Positions 49,657-58,670 of a stretch of 64,000 bases of DNA are shown here, one piece after another. Position numbers and translations under genes: made by a program. The notes under the pieces were generated by a model. It was not told the origin of the DNA and made no database searches. It was given only the letters and a program-made list of their open reading frames with translations. Source of the DNA: Zoogloea sp016790385 (GTDB lineage: Bacteria > Pseudomonadota > Gammaproteobacteria > Burkholderiales > Rhodocyclaceae); the NCBI RefSeq assembly GCF_041916735.1, contig NZ_JAYRYY010000010.1; one strand, 5' to 3'. Positions within the stretch are counted from its first letter, which is position 1; every line of letters starts with the position of its first letter.

Positions 49657-51171
49657 CTACACCAGCCCCCCGTGGCCGCGTGCCGCGTTGTCAAAGGGTT
49701 CCGGGTAGGGGTAGAGCATGTTGAAGGCCTCGCTGCGCCCCGCCGACTGCACCAGACGCACATGCTCTCGGCGAAACTCCCGCGCATGCAGGAGCCCGCA
49801 GGCGTGGGCGATCATGTCGATCTCCTTGTTCAGGTTGCGGGCATAGTTGGCAACCCGAAGATACTTCTCCTCCACCACAAGGCCGCGCTGGAGCTTGACG
49901 TTGTGGGTGGTGATGCCCGTCGGGCAGGTGTTCTGGTGGCAGCGCATGGCTTGAACGCACCCCAGGGAAAACATGAAGCCCCGCGCGGTATTCACGAAAT
50001 CGGCACCACACGCAAGCGCCCACGCGGCCCGGGCTGACGTCACCAGCTTGCCGGCGGCGATCACCCGGATGCGCTCGCGCAGGCCGAATTCGATGAGCGT
50101 ATCCACCACCCGCGGCAGGGCTTCGTCGATGGAGAGGGCCATGTGATCGGCCAAGGCCTGCGGCGCCGCCCCTGAGCCGCCCTCACCTCCATCCACGGCG
50201 ATGAAATCCGGCGCGGTGTCGAGCCCCCGGCGAAGGATGGCCTCGCACAGTTCATGCAGGAACCGCCGGCCGCCGATGGCGGTCTTGATGCCCACCGGCT
50301 TGCCCGTCACGCCCCGCACCCGCACGATCATGTCGAGCAGTTCATTGACGTTGGAGATGTCCCGATGGCGGTTCGGGCTGATGGAATCCACCCCTTCCGG
50401 GATGCCCCGGATCGCAGCGATTTCCGGCGTCACCTTGCTCCCCGGCAGCACCCCGCCCTTGCCCGGCTTGGCGCCCTGGGAAAGCTTGATTTCAAAGGCC
50501 TTCACCGTAGGGTAGGCCGCCAGCTCACGCAGGCGCTCATCGGAAAGCCGCCCCTGCGCATCGCGCACCCCGTATTTGGCGGTGCCTATCTGCATGATGA
50601 TATCTGCGCCACCTTCAAGGTGAGCCGGAGCCAGCCCGCCCTCACCCGTATCCATCCAGCACCCGGCCTCGGCCGCCCCCTTCGACAAGGCCAGCACCGC
50701 CGGACGGGACAGGGCGCCGTAGCTCATGCCGCTGATGTTGATGAGGGAACGCGCGACAAAGGGCTGCGCCGCGTAGCCGTCGCCAATGGCCAAGGGCGGT
50801 GTCGGCACCTGATTCTCTTCGAGCACTGGAAAGCCAGCATTCACAAAGAGCAGCGCGCCGGGATGATGGATGTCGTAGGTGGAACCGAAGCCCACCACCC
50901 CACCCTCGTTCTTCGCCAGCCGATACACCCAGCCGCGGGTGGCCCGGTTGAAAGGCATCTCCTCCCGATCCCCGAGAAAGAAGTACTGCCTGAAATACTC
51001 GCCAAGCTGCTCGAAGAAGTAGCGCAAGTGGCCGATCAGCGGATAGTTGCGCAAAATGGCGTGCTTCTTCTGGGTGATGTCCTGGACGTACCAGTAGATC
51101 AGCCCGCCCACCAGCACCACCACGATCAGCACCCCCAGGCTGACCTCCAGCACGCCCAACATCGACGTCAT
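49657..51171 (-). CDS. FMN-binding glutamate synthase-like oxidoreductase
   Basis: The 504-residue protein has an N-terminal membrane helix (LGVLIVVVLVGGLIYWYV) and then a GltB-type FMN barrel: SLINISGMSYGALSRPAVLALSKGAAEAGCWMDTGEGG, QIGTAKYGVRD, KAFEIKLSQGAKPGKGGVLPG and IAVDGGEGGSGAAPQALADH. An iron-sulfur cysteine cluster CVQAMRCHQNTCPTGI follows. It lacks the glutaminase domain, so it is not a complete glutamate synthase. It is divergent from nadC. Confidence 0.88.
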   Translation of the reverse strand: MTSMLGVLEVSLGVLIVVVLVGGLIYWYVQDITQKKHAILRNYPLIGHLRYFFEQLGEYFRQYFFLGDREEMPFNRATRGWVYRLAKNEGGVVGFGSTYDIHHPGALLFVNAGFPVLEENQVPTPPLAIGDGYAAQPFVARSLINISGMSYGALSRPAVLALSKGAAEAGCWMDTGEGGLAPAHLEGGADIIMQIGTAKYGVRDAQGRLSDERLRELAAYPTVKAFEIKLSQGAKPGKGGVLPGSKVTPEIAAIRGIPEGVDSISPNRHRDISNVNELLDMIVRVRGVTGKPVGIKTAIGGRRFLHELCEAILRRGLDTAPDFIAVDGGEGGSGAAPQALADHMALSIDEALPRVVDTLIEFGLRERIRVIAAGKLVTSARAAWALACGADFVNTARGFMFSLGCVQAMRCHQNTCPTGITTHNVKLQRGLVVEEKYLRVANYARNLNKEIDMIAHACGLLHAREFRREHVRLVQSAGRSEAFNMLYPYPEPFDNAARGHGGLV

Positions 51172-51227
51172 GATGCATTCCCCCCGAGTGTTAGAATTTT
51201 AAGCCGGAACATATTAGGTGACTCCCG

Positions 51228-52076
51228 ATGGAATTTGCAGAACAGCTTCGCGTTGAAGTCCAGCGCTCCGTGGCCGCATCTCTGGCCGAAGACATCGGCA
51301 CTGGCGACCTCACCGCCCGCCTCGTGCCGGCCAGCCGCAACGCCCGCGGCCGCGTAATCACCCGCGAGGACGCCGTGCTGTGCGGCACCGCCTGGTTCGA
51401 TGCCGCTTTTGCCGCGCTCGAACCCGATGCCTCCGTGATCTGGCACGCCCGCGACGGCGAACGCATCAAACCCGGCCAGCTCCTGTGCGAGGTGGATGCC
51501 TCCGCCCGCGCCCTTCTCACGGCTGAACGGACTGCGCTCAATTTCGTCCAGCTTTTGTCCGGCACCGCCACCCTCACTGCTACCTTTGTGCAAGCCGTAG
51601 CCGGCACCAAGGCAAAGATTGTTGACACCCGCAAGACCCTGCCTGGCCTTCGCCTTGCTCAAAAATACGCGGTCAAGGTCGGCGGTGGCACCAACCACCG
51701 TATCGGCCTCTACGACGGAATCCTTATCAAAGAAAATCACATCATTGCCGCTGGCAACATCAAGGCGGTGATTGAGCAGGCCAAGTCCTTTGCCCCGTCC
51801 AATGTCTTCATCGAAGTCGAGGTCGAGGATCTGGCCCAGCTCGAAGAGGCCCTCGCGGCGGGCGCCCGGATGATCTTGCTGGACAACATGGATCTCGCCC
51901 AGATGCGCGAGGCGGTGGCCATCAACAAGGGCCGGGCCGAGCTGGAAGCCTCCGGCGGCGTTAACCTCGAACGGGTGCGCGCCATTGCCGAAACCGGCGT
52001 GGACCGGATCTCCATTGGCAGCCTGACCAAGGACGTGCGCGCCATCGACCTGTCCCTGCGTCACGTCGAGGAATAA
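51228..52076 (+). CDS. nadC: Nicotinate-nucleotide pyrophosphorylase (carboxylating)
   Basis: The 282-residue protein has EDIGTGDLTARLVP, LTAERTALNFVQLLSGTATLT, VDTRKTLPGLRLAQKYAVKVGGGTNHRIGLYDGILIKENHI and the C-terminal ASGGVNLERVRAIAETGVDRISIGSLT. It makes nicotinate mononucleotide from quinolinate in NAD synthesis. Length and motifs are complete. Confidence 0.97.
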   Translation: MEFAEQLRVEVQRSVAASLAEDIGTGDLTARLVPASRNARGRVITREDAVLCGTAWFDAAFAALEPDASVIWHARDGERIKPGQLLCEVDASARALLTAERTALNFVQLLSGTATLTATFVQAVAGTKAKIVDTRKTLPGLRLAQKYAVKVGGGTNHRIGLYDGILIKENHIIAAGNIKAVIEQAKSFAPSNVFIEVEVEDLAQLEEALAAGARMILLDNMDLAQMREAVAINKGRAELEASGGVNLERVRAIAETGVDRISIGSLTKDVRAIDLSLRHVEE

Positions 52077-52194
52077 ATCCGGCTCCAGGCCTTGCCACAC
52101 TCGTGGCCGCTCCCATGCCCCCCGTTTCCCTATGACGGGGCAGACCAGGGGGTCTTTACCACATCCGCACCACGGCCAATGCGCCCCGCCGACC

Positions 52195-53091
52195 ATGCAC
52201 ATCGATTTCGACGGCCCCATCTCCACCGCCAACGCCCACACGCTCCGCCAGGTTCTTGAAGCACTTCTCGAGCGCATCCAGGCCCGCGACGAGGATCTCG
52301 ATCTGGCCGCCCTGTCACGCATCATCGTCACTGATGATCTGGCGGCCACCGAACAGAAATTCGGCGTCACGCCTGCCGGTGCCGAGCATCTGTCGCGCAT
52401 CGTCTCGGATGAAGGCGGGCTGGCGCTGCTCTTCGACGGCAGCAAGCTGTGGCAAATCCTCTCCGGCGACGGCGCCGAGATTGCCCGCCTGATCCACCAT
52501 CTGCACAAGGAGTGCTGGCGCCTGCACGATTCCCGGGCACCGGTGCCCGACGCCAGCGACGCTCCGCTGGCCCGCGCGCTGGGGCCCATCATCGCCGCCA
52601 TGTGGCAGGAATATCGCATCAACCGGCGCAGCGCCTGGTCGGTACCCGCCGATTCCGACCTCCTGCTCAACCATTTGGCGGCCCTCCTCCAGGCTCTGCC
52701 CGATGGCATGCAGGAAGAAATCACGCTCTACTACGCGGCCCAGGATCTGGACGATCTTTTCGCCAAGAGCCTGGGGCGTATTGCCCACCTGATGCAGGCT
52801 GTCGCCCATGTTCAAGGCTACCTCGACGGGCTGGGTCAGCCCCTCAAGGCGGTCAGCGCCGAGATGCACGAGCTTGTCTCCGCATCCTTCCTTTCGCCGA
52901 TCTGGCTGACCACTGCCCAGCATCTGGCGGCCGGCCATGACATAGGCCCGGGTGAGCTGGCCGACATCCCCTTGCGTCGCGATGTACAGGCGGCCTTCGC
53001 CACTTTCGGCCTGCAGATCCGCGAGAGCGAGGACGGCAGCGACGTGTGGCTGGATGTGCAGATGCCCGAGCGCCCCGACACGCTGCACTGA
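52195..53091 (+). CDS. Protein of unknown function
   Basis: The 298-residue protein (start MHIDFDGPISTANAHTLRQVLEALLERIQARDEDLDL) has no signal peptide or membrane helix. It is largely helical with acidic segments and a conserved-looking block HLHKECWRLHDSRAP. I do not recognise a family. The start at 52195 has no clear Shine-Dalgarno; an upstream ATG at 52132 is possible. A strong terminator follows. Confidence 0.6.
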   Translation: MHIDFDGPISTANAHTLRQVLEALLERIQARDEDLDLAALSRIIVTDDLAATEQKFGVTPAGAEHLSRIVSDEGGLALLFDGSKLWQILSGDGAEIARLIHHLHKECWRLHDSRAPVPDASDAPLARALGPIIAAMWQEYRINRRSAWSVPADSDLLLNHLAALLQALPDGMQEEITLYYAAQDLDDLFAKSLGRIAHLMQAVAHVQGYLDGLGQPLKAVSAEMHELVSASFLSPIWLTTAQHLAAGHDIGPGELADIPLRRDVQAAFATFGLQIRESEDGSDVWLDVQMPERPDTLH

Positions 53092-53113
53092 GCGGCCCGC
53101 GCTCTGGCGCCAA

Positions 53114-53157
53114 ACCCCCAGCCATGCCCCGGCAAAGGGCTGTGGCCGGGGGTTTTT
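53114..53157 (+). terminator. Terminator after the unknown gene
   Basis: A GC-rich hairpin built from CCCCCAGCCATGCCCC and GGGCTGTGGCCGGGGG ends in GGTTTTTT. Several bases can pair in alternative ways, but the T-run makes termination likely. Confidence 0.85.
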
Positions 53158-53222
53158 TCATGCGCCAAAATAATTCGATTTGCATTACCATCCACCCCAT
53201 ATTTATTCCATTGGGGTAGAAA

Positions 53223-53380
53223 ATGCAAACACGGCAGCGCGGCTTCACCCTCGTCGAGATCGCAGTCGTACTGGTCATCATCGGGCTGCTGCTTGGCGGC
53301 GTGCTGAAGGGCCAGGAACTCATCAACAGCGCCAAGGTGAAGAGCGTGGTCAGCGATTTCCGCTCCACATCCACCTATCT
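53223..53380 (+). pseudogene. Type IV prepilin/pseudopilin gene, cut by the mercury transposon
   Basis: The surviving N-terminal 52 codons encode RGFTLVEIAVVLVIIGLLLG, the prepilin peptidase cleavage site (Gly then Phe) and hydrophobic helix, with Glu5 of the mature pilin. After FRSTSTYL the frame runs into the transposon inverted repeat and stops 12 codons later. The 3' remainder of the pilin is not in the window. The interruption probably abolishes a pilus or pseudopilus subunit. Confidence 0.9.
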
Positions 53381-53418
53381 GGGGTCGCCTCAGAAAACGG
53401 AAAATAAAGCACGCTAAG
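53381..53418 (+). repeat. Left inverted repeat of the mer transposon
   Basis: The 38-bp repeat begins GGGGTCGCCTCAG and ends CACGCTAAG. It differs from the right repeat at one position (C instead of T at base 8). The tnpA stop codon lies inside it. Confidence 0.93.
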
Positions 53419-56380
53419 CCGGTTGCAACGGTCGCAATGGCCTGAACTTGCCCGGGCCGATCTTGGCGCTGCTGCGCCAGAGGTAATCGCCGGTCAGGTT
53501 GATGTGCTCCCAGCCGAGCGGCGAAAGGTACTGCAACAGCCCGTCATCGACGGTCTGGCCATGGCCACGCAAGGCGTTCGCGGCCCGCTCCAGATAGACC
53601 GTATTCCACAACACTATGGCCGCCGTCACCAGGTTGAGGCCGGAAGCGCGATAGCGTTGCTGCTCGAAACTGCGGTCGCGGATTTCACCCAGGCGGTTGA
53701 AGAACACGGCGCGGGCCAGCGCGTTGCGTGCCTCGCCTTTGTTCAGCCCGGCATGCACGCGGCGGCGCAGCTCGACGCTTTGCAGCCAGTCCAGGATGAA
53801 CAGGGTGCGCTCGATGCGTCCCAGCTCGCGCAGCGCCACGGCCAAGCCGTTCTGACGCGGGTAGCTGCCGAGTTTTCGGAGCATCAGCGAGGCCGTCACC
53901 GTGCCCTGCTTGATCGAGGTGGCCAGCCGCAGGATTTCGTCCCAATGGGCGCGGACGTGCTTGATATTGAGCGTGCCGCCGATCATCGGCTTGAGCGCCT
54001 CATAGGCGGCATCGCCCTTCGGGATGTAGAGCTTGGTGTCGCCCAGGTCGCGGATGCGCGGGGCGAAGCGGAAGCCCAGCAGGTGCATCAACGCAAAGAC
54101 GTGATCGGTGAATCCGGCCGTGTCGGTGTAGTGTTCCTCGATGCGCAGGTCGGATTCGTGGTACAGCAGGCCGTCGAGCACGTAGGTCGAGTCGCGCACG
54201 CCGACGTTCACTACCTTGGTGTGGAACGGTGCGTACTGGTCGGAGATGTGGGTATAGAACGTCCGCCCTGGGCTGCTGCCGTATTTCGGGTTGATGTGGC
54301 CGGTGCTCTCGGCCTTGCTGCCAGTGCGGAAGTTCTGACCGTCCGACGATGACGTGGTGCCGTCGCCCCAGTGCTCGGCAAAGGGATGGCGGAACTGCGC
54401 GTTGACCAGCTCGGCCAGGGCCGCCCCGTAGGTTTCGTCGCGGATGTGCCAGGCTTGTAGCCAGGCCAGCTTGGCGTAGGTCGTGCCGGGGCAGGACTCG
54501 GCCATTTTGGTCAAGCCCAGGTTGATCGCGTCGGCCAGGATCGTGGTCAGCAGCAGATTCTTGTCCTTGGCCAGGTCGCCTGACTTCAGGTGCGCGAAGT
54601 GACGGGTAAAACCGGTCCATTCGTCCACCTCCAGCAGCAGTTCGGTGATCTTGACGTGCGGCAGAACCATCGCCGTCTGGTCGATCAACGCCTGCGCGGT
54701 GTCGGGCACCGCCGCATCGAGCGGCGTGATCTTCAGGCCCGACTCGGTGATGATGGCATCCGGCAGGTTATTGGCCGCTGCCATGCGGTTGACGGTGACA
54801 AGTTGCGTTTCCAGCAGTGTCAGCCGCTCATGCAGGTACTGGTCGCAGTCGGTGGCCACGGCCAGCGGCAATTCGCTGGCCAGCTTGAGGCTGGCGAATT
54901 TCGCGGGCGGCACCAGGTAGTCCTCGAAGTCCTTGAACTGGCGCGATCCCTGCACCCAGATGTCGCCCGAGCGCAGCGCGTTCTTGAGTTCCGATAGTGC
55001 GCACAGCTCGTAGTAGCGCCGGTCGATGCCGGCGTCGGTCATCACCAGCTTCTGCCAGCGCGGCTTAATGAAGTCGGTCGGCGCGTCGGCGGGCACCTTG
55101 CGGGCGTTGTCGCTGTTCATGCCGCGCAGCACCTCGATGGCGTCGAGTACGTCCTTGGCGGCGGGCGCGGCCCGCAGCTTGAGCACGGCAAGGAATTCCG
55201 GCGCGTAGCGGCGCAGCGTGGCGTAGCTCTCGCCGATGCGGTGCAGGAAATCGAAGTCCTCGGGTTGGGCGAGTTTCTGCGCCTCGGTGACGCTCTCGGC
55301 GAAGGCGTCCCAGGACATGACGGCCTCGATGGCGGCGAACGGATCGCGGCCAGCTTGCTTGGCTTCGATCAGGGCCTGGCCGATGCGCCCGAACAGCCGC
55401 ACCTTGGCGTTGATCGCCTTGCCGGATGCCTGGAACTGCTGCTGATGCTTGTTCTTGGCGGCATTGAACAGCTTGCCCAGGATGCGGTCGTGCAGGTCGA
55501 TGATTTCGTCGGTGACGGTGGCCATGCCCTCGATGGCGAGCGCCACCAGGGTCGCGGAGCGCCGTTGCGGCTCGAACTTGGCCAGGTCAGCGGGCGTCAT
55601 CTGGCCGCCCTCGCGGGCGATCTTGAGCAGCCGGTTCTGGTGCACCGACCGTTCGATGCCGGAAGGCAGATCGAGCGCCTGCCACGCCTTGAGGCGTTCG
55701 ATGTGTTCGAGCATGTGCCGCGAGTTCGGCTTGACCGGTGACTGGCGTAGCCAGGCCAGCCAGGTCGTCTTGCCGTTGTCCCGGCGCTTGAGCAAGTCGT
55801 CGAGACGGCGGCGATGTGCGTCCGACAGCGGTTCGGCCAAGGAATCGTAGATGCGCCGGTTGGCGCGGGTGATCGCCTCGGCGCTCGCCCGCTCGATAGC
55901 GTTGAGCGCGGGCAGAATGATCGACTGCCGCCGTAGATGTTCGACCAAGGCGCTGGCCAGCACAATACCCTTGTCGGTTTGCATGGCCAGCTCGGTCAGC
56001 GTGTGGACGGCCTGCCGGTAGTGGCTCATGGTGAAGGGCTGGAAGCCGAATACCGTTTGCAGTTCGACCAGATGCTCGCGCCGGGTCTGCTCCCGCTGCC
56101 CGTACTCGCCCCAGCTTTCAATGCCGACCTTGAGCTGGTCGGCGACCAGTTTCAGCAAGGGCGGAAACGGCGCCTCATCGACACCAAGAATGACGCCAGG
56201 AAAGCGCAGGTAGCAAAGCTGCACGGCGAAGCCCAGGCGGTTGGCCGGGCCGCGCCGCTGCCGGATGATGGCGAAGTCGGTATCGCTGAATGTGTAATGT
56301 CGGATCAGGTCGTCCTTGGTGTCCGGCAACGCCAACAGGCTTTCGCGCTCGGCGGCGGACAGGATCGATCGGCGGGGCAT
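53414..56380 (-). CDS. tnpA: Tn3-family transposase
   Basis: The 988-residue protein is a full-length DDE transposase of the Tn21/Tn501 group (start MPRRSILSAAERESLLALPD). C-terminal blocks include HWGDGTTSSSDGQNF, VNVGVRDSTYVLDGLLYHES, GGTLNIKHVRAHWDEILRLA, RHRD-type segments and GLNLVTAAIVLWNTVYLERA. Nothing suggests truncation. It binds the 38-bp ends and makes the cointegrate that TnpR resolves. Its stop is in the left inverted repeat. Confidence 0.97.
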   Translation of the reverse strand: MPRRSILSAAERESLLALPDTKDDLIRHYTFSDTDFAIIRQRRGPANRLGFAVQLCYLRFPGVILGVDEAPFPPLLKLVADQLKVGIESWGEYGQREQTRREHLVELQTVFGFQPFTMSHYRQAVHTLTELAMQTDKGIVLASALVEHLRRQSIILPALNAIERASAEAITRANRRIYDSLAEPLSDAHRRRLDDLLKRRDNGKTTWLAWLRQSPVKPNSRHMLEHIERLKAWQALDLPSGIERSVHQNRLLKIAREGGQMTPADLAKFEPQRRSATLVALAIEGMATVTDEIIDLHDRILGKLFNAAKNKHQQQFQASGKAINAKVRLFGRIGQALIEAKQAGRDPFAAIEAVMSWDAFAESVTEAQKLAQPEDFDFLHRIGESYATLRRYAPEFLAVLKLRAAPAAKDVLDAIEVLRGMNSDNARKVPADAPTDFIKPRWQKLVMTDAGIDRRYYELCALSELKNALRSGDIWVQGSRQFKDFEDYLVPPAKFASLKLASELPLAVATDCDQYLHERLTLLETQLVTVNRMAAANNLPDAIITESGLKITPLDAAVPDTAQALIDQTAMVLPHVKITELLLEVDEWTGFTRHFAHLKSGDLAKDKNLLLTTILADAINLGLTKMAESCPGTTYAKLAWLQAWHIRDETYGAALAELVNAQFRHPFAEHWGDGTTSSSDGQNFRTGSKAESTGHINPKYGSSPGRTFYTHISDQYAPFHTKVVNVGVRDSTYVLDGLLYHESDLRIEEHYTDTAGFTDHVFALMHLLGFRFAPRIRDLGDTKLYIPKGDAAYEALKPMIGGTLNIKHVRAHWDEILRLATSIKQGTVTASLMLRKLGSYPRQNGLAVALRELGRIERTLFILDWLQSVELRRRVHAGLNKGEARNALARAVFFNRLGEIRDRSFEQQRYRASGLNLVTAAIVLWNTVYLERAANALRGHGQTVDDGLLQYLSPLGWEHINLTGDYLWRSSAKIGPGKFRPLRPLQPA

Positions 56381-56382
56381 CG

Positions 56383-56940
56383 TCAGGCATCTTTCAGGTA
56401 TTGGTACAGGGTTTCCCGACTGACGCCGAACTCACGGGCCAGCTTCGATTTCTGTTCGCCAGCCTCGGCGCGATGACGCAATTCGGAGGCGCGCTCAGGG
56501 GACAGTGCTTTCTTGCGTCCACGATACGCGCCCCGCTGCTTGGCCAACGCAATGCCCTCGCGTTGCCGCTCACGGATTAAGGCGCGCTCGAACTCGGCGA
56601 ACGCGCCCATCACCGACAACATCAGATTCGCCATCGGCGAGTCCTCGCCGGTGAAGGTCAAGCACTCCTTGACGAATTCGATCCGTACCCCGCGCTTGGT
56701 GAGCGTCTGCACCATACGGCGTAGGTCATCGAGGTTGCGCGCCAGACGATCCATGCTATGCACCACCACCGTGTCGCCCTCGCGGGCGAAGGCCAGCAGG
56801 GCTTCCAGTTCTGGGCGCTGGATGTCCTTGCCCGATGCCTTGTCGGTGAACACCTTGTCCACCTGTGTCTGCTCAAGCTGGCGTTCCGGGTTCTGATCGA
56901 AGCTGCTGACCCGGACGTACCCGATCCGTTGTCCCTTCAA
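56383..56940 (-). CDS. tnpR: Serine resolvase of the mer transposon
   Basis: The 185-residue protein has the resolvase catalytic region (RIGYVRVSSFDQNPERQLEQ with Ser12 in the active site), HSMDRLARNLDDLR, and a C-terminal HTH (KSKLAREFGVSRETLYQYL). It resolves cointegrates at the adjacent res site. It ends two bases before tnpA. Confidence 0.96.
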   Translation of the reverse strand: MKGQRIGYVRVSSFDQNPERQLEQTQVDKVFTDKASGKDIQRPELEALLAFAREGDTVVVHSMDRLARNLDDLRRMVQTLTKRGVRIEFVKECLTFTGEDSPMANLMLSVMGAFAEFERALIRERQREGIALAKQRGAYRGRKKALSPERASELRHRAEAGEQKSKLAREFGVSRETLYQYLKDA

Positions 56941-57068
56941 GATGCTCTCCCGTGCAAAATGTCAGAAAAGAATCTATGACCCTTTGTTGATCGTGTCAAC
57001 AAATATCAAAACTCACTCTATCCTGACGGATTTCGGGAGCAATCATTGACGCCAGATTAGGGTATGCC
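56941..57068. promoter_or_regulatory. res site of the mer transposon
   Basis: This 128-bp gap between tnpR and urf2 has the AT-rich, dyad-containing character of a Tn21/Tn501 res region (for example TGTCAGAAAAG, TGTTGATCGTGTCAACA, GGAGCAATCATTGACGCC). It should contain the three resolvase subsites and the tnpR promoter. Confidence 0.75.
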
Positions 57069-58058
57069 TCAGTCTGACAGTGATGAGTCGCAGGCGTTCG
57101 GATCGGCATCGGTTTCGCTCCCGGTCTTGGCGCGCGCCTGGAAGCGCTGATAGCACTCCAGCCCGCAGAAGTGCTCGACGTATTCCGCGCCTTCCGGGGT
57201 GAAGGCGGCATCGAGCGGGATTTCCTTGCAGCACACGCAGCAACTGGTGGCAGTCGGATCATTTGCATTCATGGTGGCACCCCTCCATTGACTGACGAAG
57301 ACGGCGAATGCCGCCGCCGGCATCGGCTTGGCGAACAGGAAGCCTTGTCCTGTGTCGCAGTCCGCTTGTCGCAACAAATCAAGACTCGCCGATGTTTCCA
57401 CGCCTTCGGCCACTACTTCCATGCCAAGCCCATGCGCAAGCTGAATCACGGTGCGCACGATGGTCTGGTCGCGGTGGTCGTTGGCGAGTCCGGCGACAAA
57501 CGATTGGTCGATCTTGAGCGTGCTGATGGGGCAGCATTTCAGGTGTTGCAGGCAGGAATAGCCGGTGCCGAAGTCGTCGGCGGCGAAGCGCACACCGATC
57601 TGTCGCAAAGCTTCCAGGGCGGGGAAGATCGCCGGATCACCGAACGCAACCGATTCGGTCAGCTCAATTTCAAGATACGCGGCGGGCAACCCGGCATCGG
57701 CCAGCACGCCCTTTACCCACTTGTCGAAATCTGGCCCCACTTGGCTCGCCGCAACATTGACGGCCAGCCGGAACGGTTGCCATGCCAGCACCCGCCAGTC
57801 GCGCATTTGACGGCAGGCTGCGCCCAGCACCCATGCGCCGATTTCCGGCATCAGGCCGGACGATTCGATCACGGGCAGGAACTGGCCCGGCGGCAACAGT
57901 CCGAGCGTCGGATGACGCCAGCGCAACAGGGCTTCCGCGCCGACAATCTGCTCACTGCGCAAATCGACAATCGGCTGGTAGTGCAGCTCAAGCTGCCCGC
58001 GCTCGACCGCCTGCGCCAGTTGCGCCACTGTCCATTCAATTGGCTGGGAAGCGCTCAT
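57069..58058 (-). CDS. urf2: Urf2: EAL domain with C-terminal DUF3330 zinc-binding tail
   Basis: The 329-residue protein starts MSASQPIEWTVAQLAQAVERG. The EAL part has LELHYQPIVDLRS, GAEALLRWRHPTLGLLPPGQFLPV, ADDFGTGYSCLQHL and LKIDQSFVAG; EALLRW is the EAL motif. The last 70 residues carry TSCCVCCKEIPLDAAFTPEGAE and HFCGLECYQRF, a DUF3330 cysteine cluster. Activity on cyclic-di-GMP is unproven in mer transposons. Its ATG overlaps the merE stop. It is intact here, unlike in Tn21 where In2 interrupts this region. Confidence 0.88.
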   Translation of the reverse strand: MSASQPIEWTVAQLAQAVERGQLELHYQPIVDLRSEQIVGAEALLRWRHPTLGLLPPGQFLPVIESSGLMPEIGAWVLGAACRQMRDWRVLAWQPFRLAVNVAASQVGPDFDKWVKGVLADAGLPAAYLEIELTESVAFGDPAIFPALEALRQIGVRFAADDFGTGYSCLQHLKCCPISTLKIDQSFVAGLANDHRDQTIVRTVIQLAHGLGMEVVAEGVETSASLDLLRQADCDTGQGFLFAKPMPAAAFAVFVSQWRGATMNANDPTATSCCVCCKEIPLDAAFTPEGAEYVEHFCGLECYQRFQARAKTGSETDADPNACDSSLSD

Positions 58059-58291
58059 GATCGACCTCTGAAGGCCCGCAGCAGCCGCGTCACAGACAGG
58101 ACAAACAAGCCGGTCAGCGTGAGGGCTGCAATACCCCAGTGCTCGCCGATGAACGCGCCGGCCGTCGTGCCGGCCAGCACAATGGCGAGAATCGGCAAAT
58201 GACAGGGACAGGTGAGCACCGCCAGCGCACCCCACAGGTAGCCGGTGAACGGCTTGTGTGTCTCGGTCGGCAAGCGCTCGGGGCTGTTCAT
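58055..58291 (-). CDS. merE: Mercury transport protein MerE
   Basis: The 78-residue protein has two membrane helices with LTCPCHLPILAIVLAG, where the CPC motif binds mercury. It overlaps merD and urf2 by four bases each. Confidence 0.95.
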   Translation of the reverse strand: MNSPERLPTETHKPFTGYLWGALAVLTCPCHLPILAIVLAGTTAGAFIGEHWGIAALTLTGLFVLSVTRLLRAFRGRS

Positions 58292-58653
58292 GGCAGACTC
58301 TCCGCTTGCTGGGCCGGCGCGGTCGGCATCGCGGCCAACTGCACTTCCAGATCGGCCAACGCTTCGCGTCGGCGTTCGACGAACTGACTCAGCACGGCAA
58401 GCTGTGCGGCTGTTTCATCGCAGTCCGCCGCATCCAGCGCCCGGCACAACCGCGCCAATGCGTCCAGGCCGATGCCCGCCTCAAAAGCGGCCCGCACAAA
58501 GCACAGCCGCTGCAAGGCGGCGTCATCGAACAAGCCGTAGCCGCCCGTGGTGCAGGCGACTGGCCGCAGCAATCCGCGCAGCAGGTAGTCGCGCACGATA
58601 TGCACGCTCACCCCGGCCTCAAGGGCCAGTCGGGACACTGTGTAGGCGTTCAT
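58288..58653 (-). CDS. merD: Mer operon co-regulator MerD
   Basis: The 121-residue MerR-like protein has the HTH MNAYTVSRLALEAGVSVHIVRDYLLRGLLRPV. It lacks the MerR cysteines needed for mercury sensing and acts to lower mer expression. GGAGG precedes its ATG. Confidence 0.95.
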   Translation of the reverse strand: MNAYTVSRLALEAGVSVHIVRDYLLRGLLRPVACTTGGYGLFDDAALQRLCFVRAAFEAGIGLDALARLCRALDAADCDETAAQLAVLSQFVERRREALADLEVQLAAMPTAPAQQAESLP

Positions 58654-58670
58654 CGAACACCTCCTTTTCC

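Noticed and set aside
57171..58202. 343-codon + strand frame opposite urf2
   Set aside because: It is antisense to the EAL protein, with no domain features.
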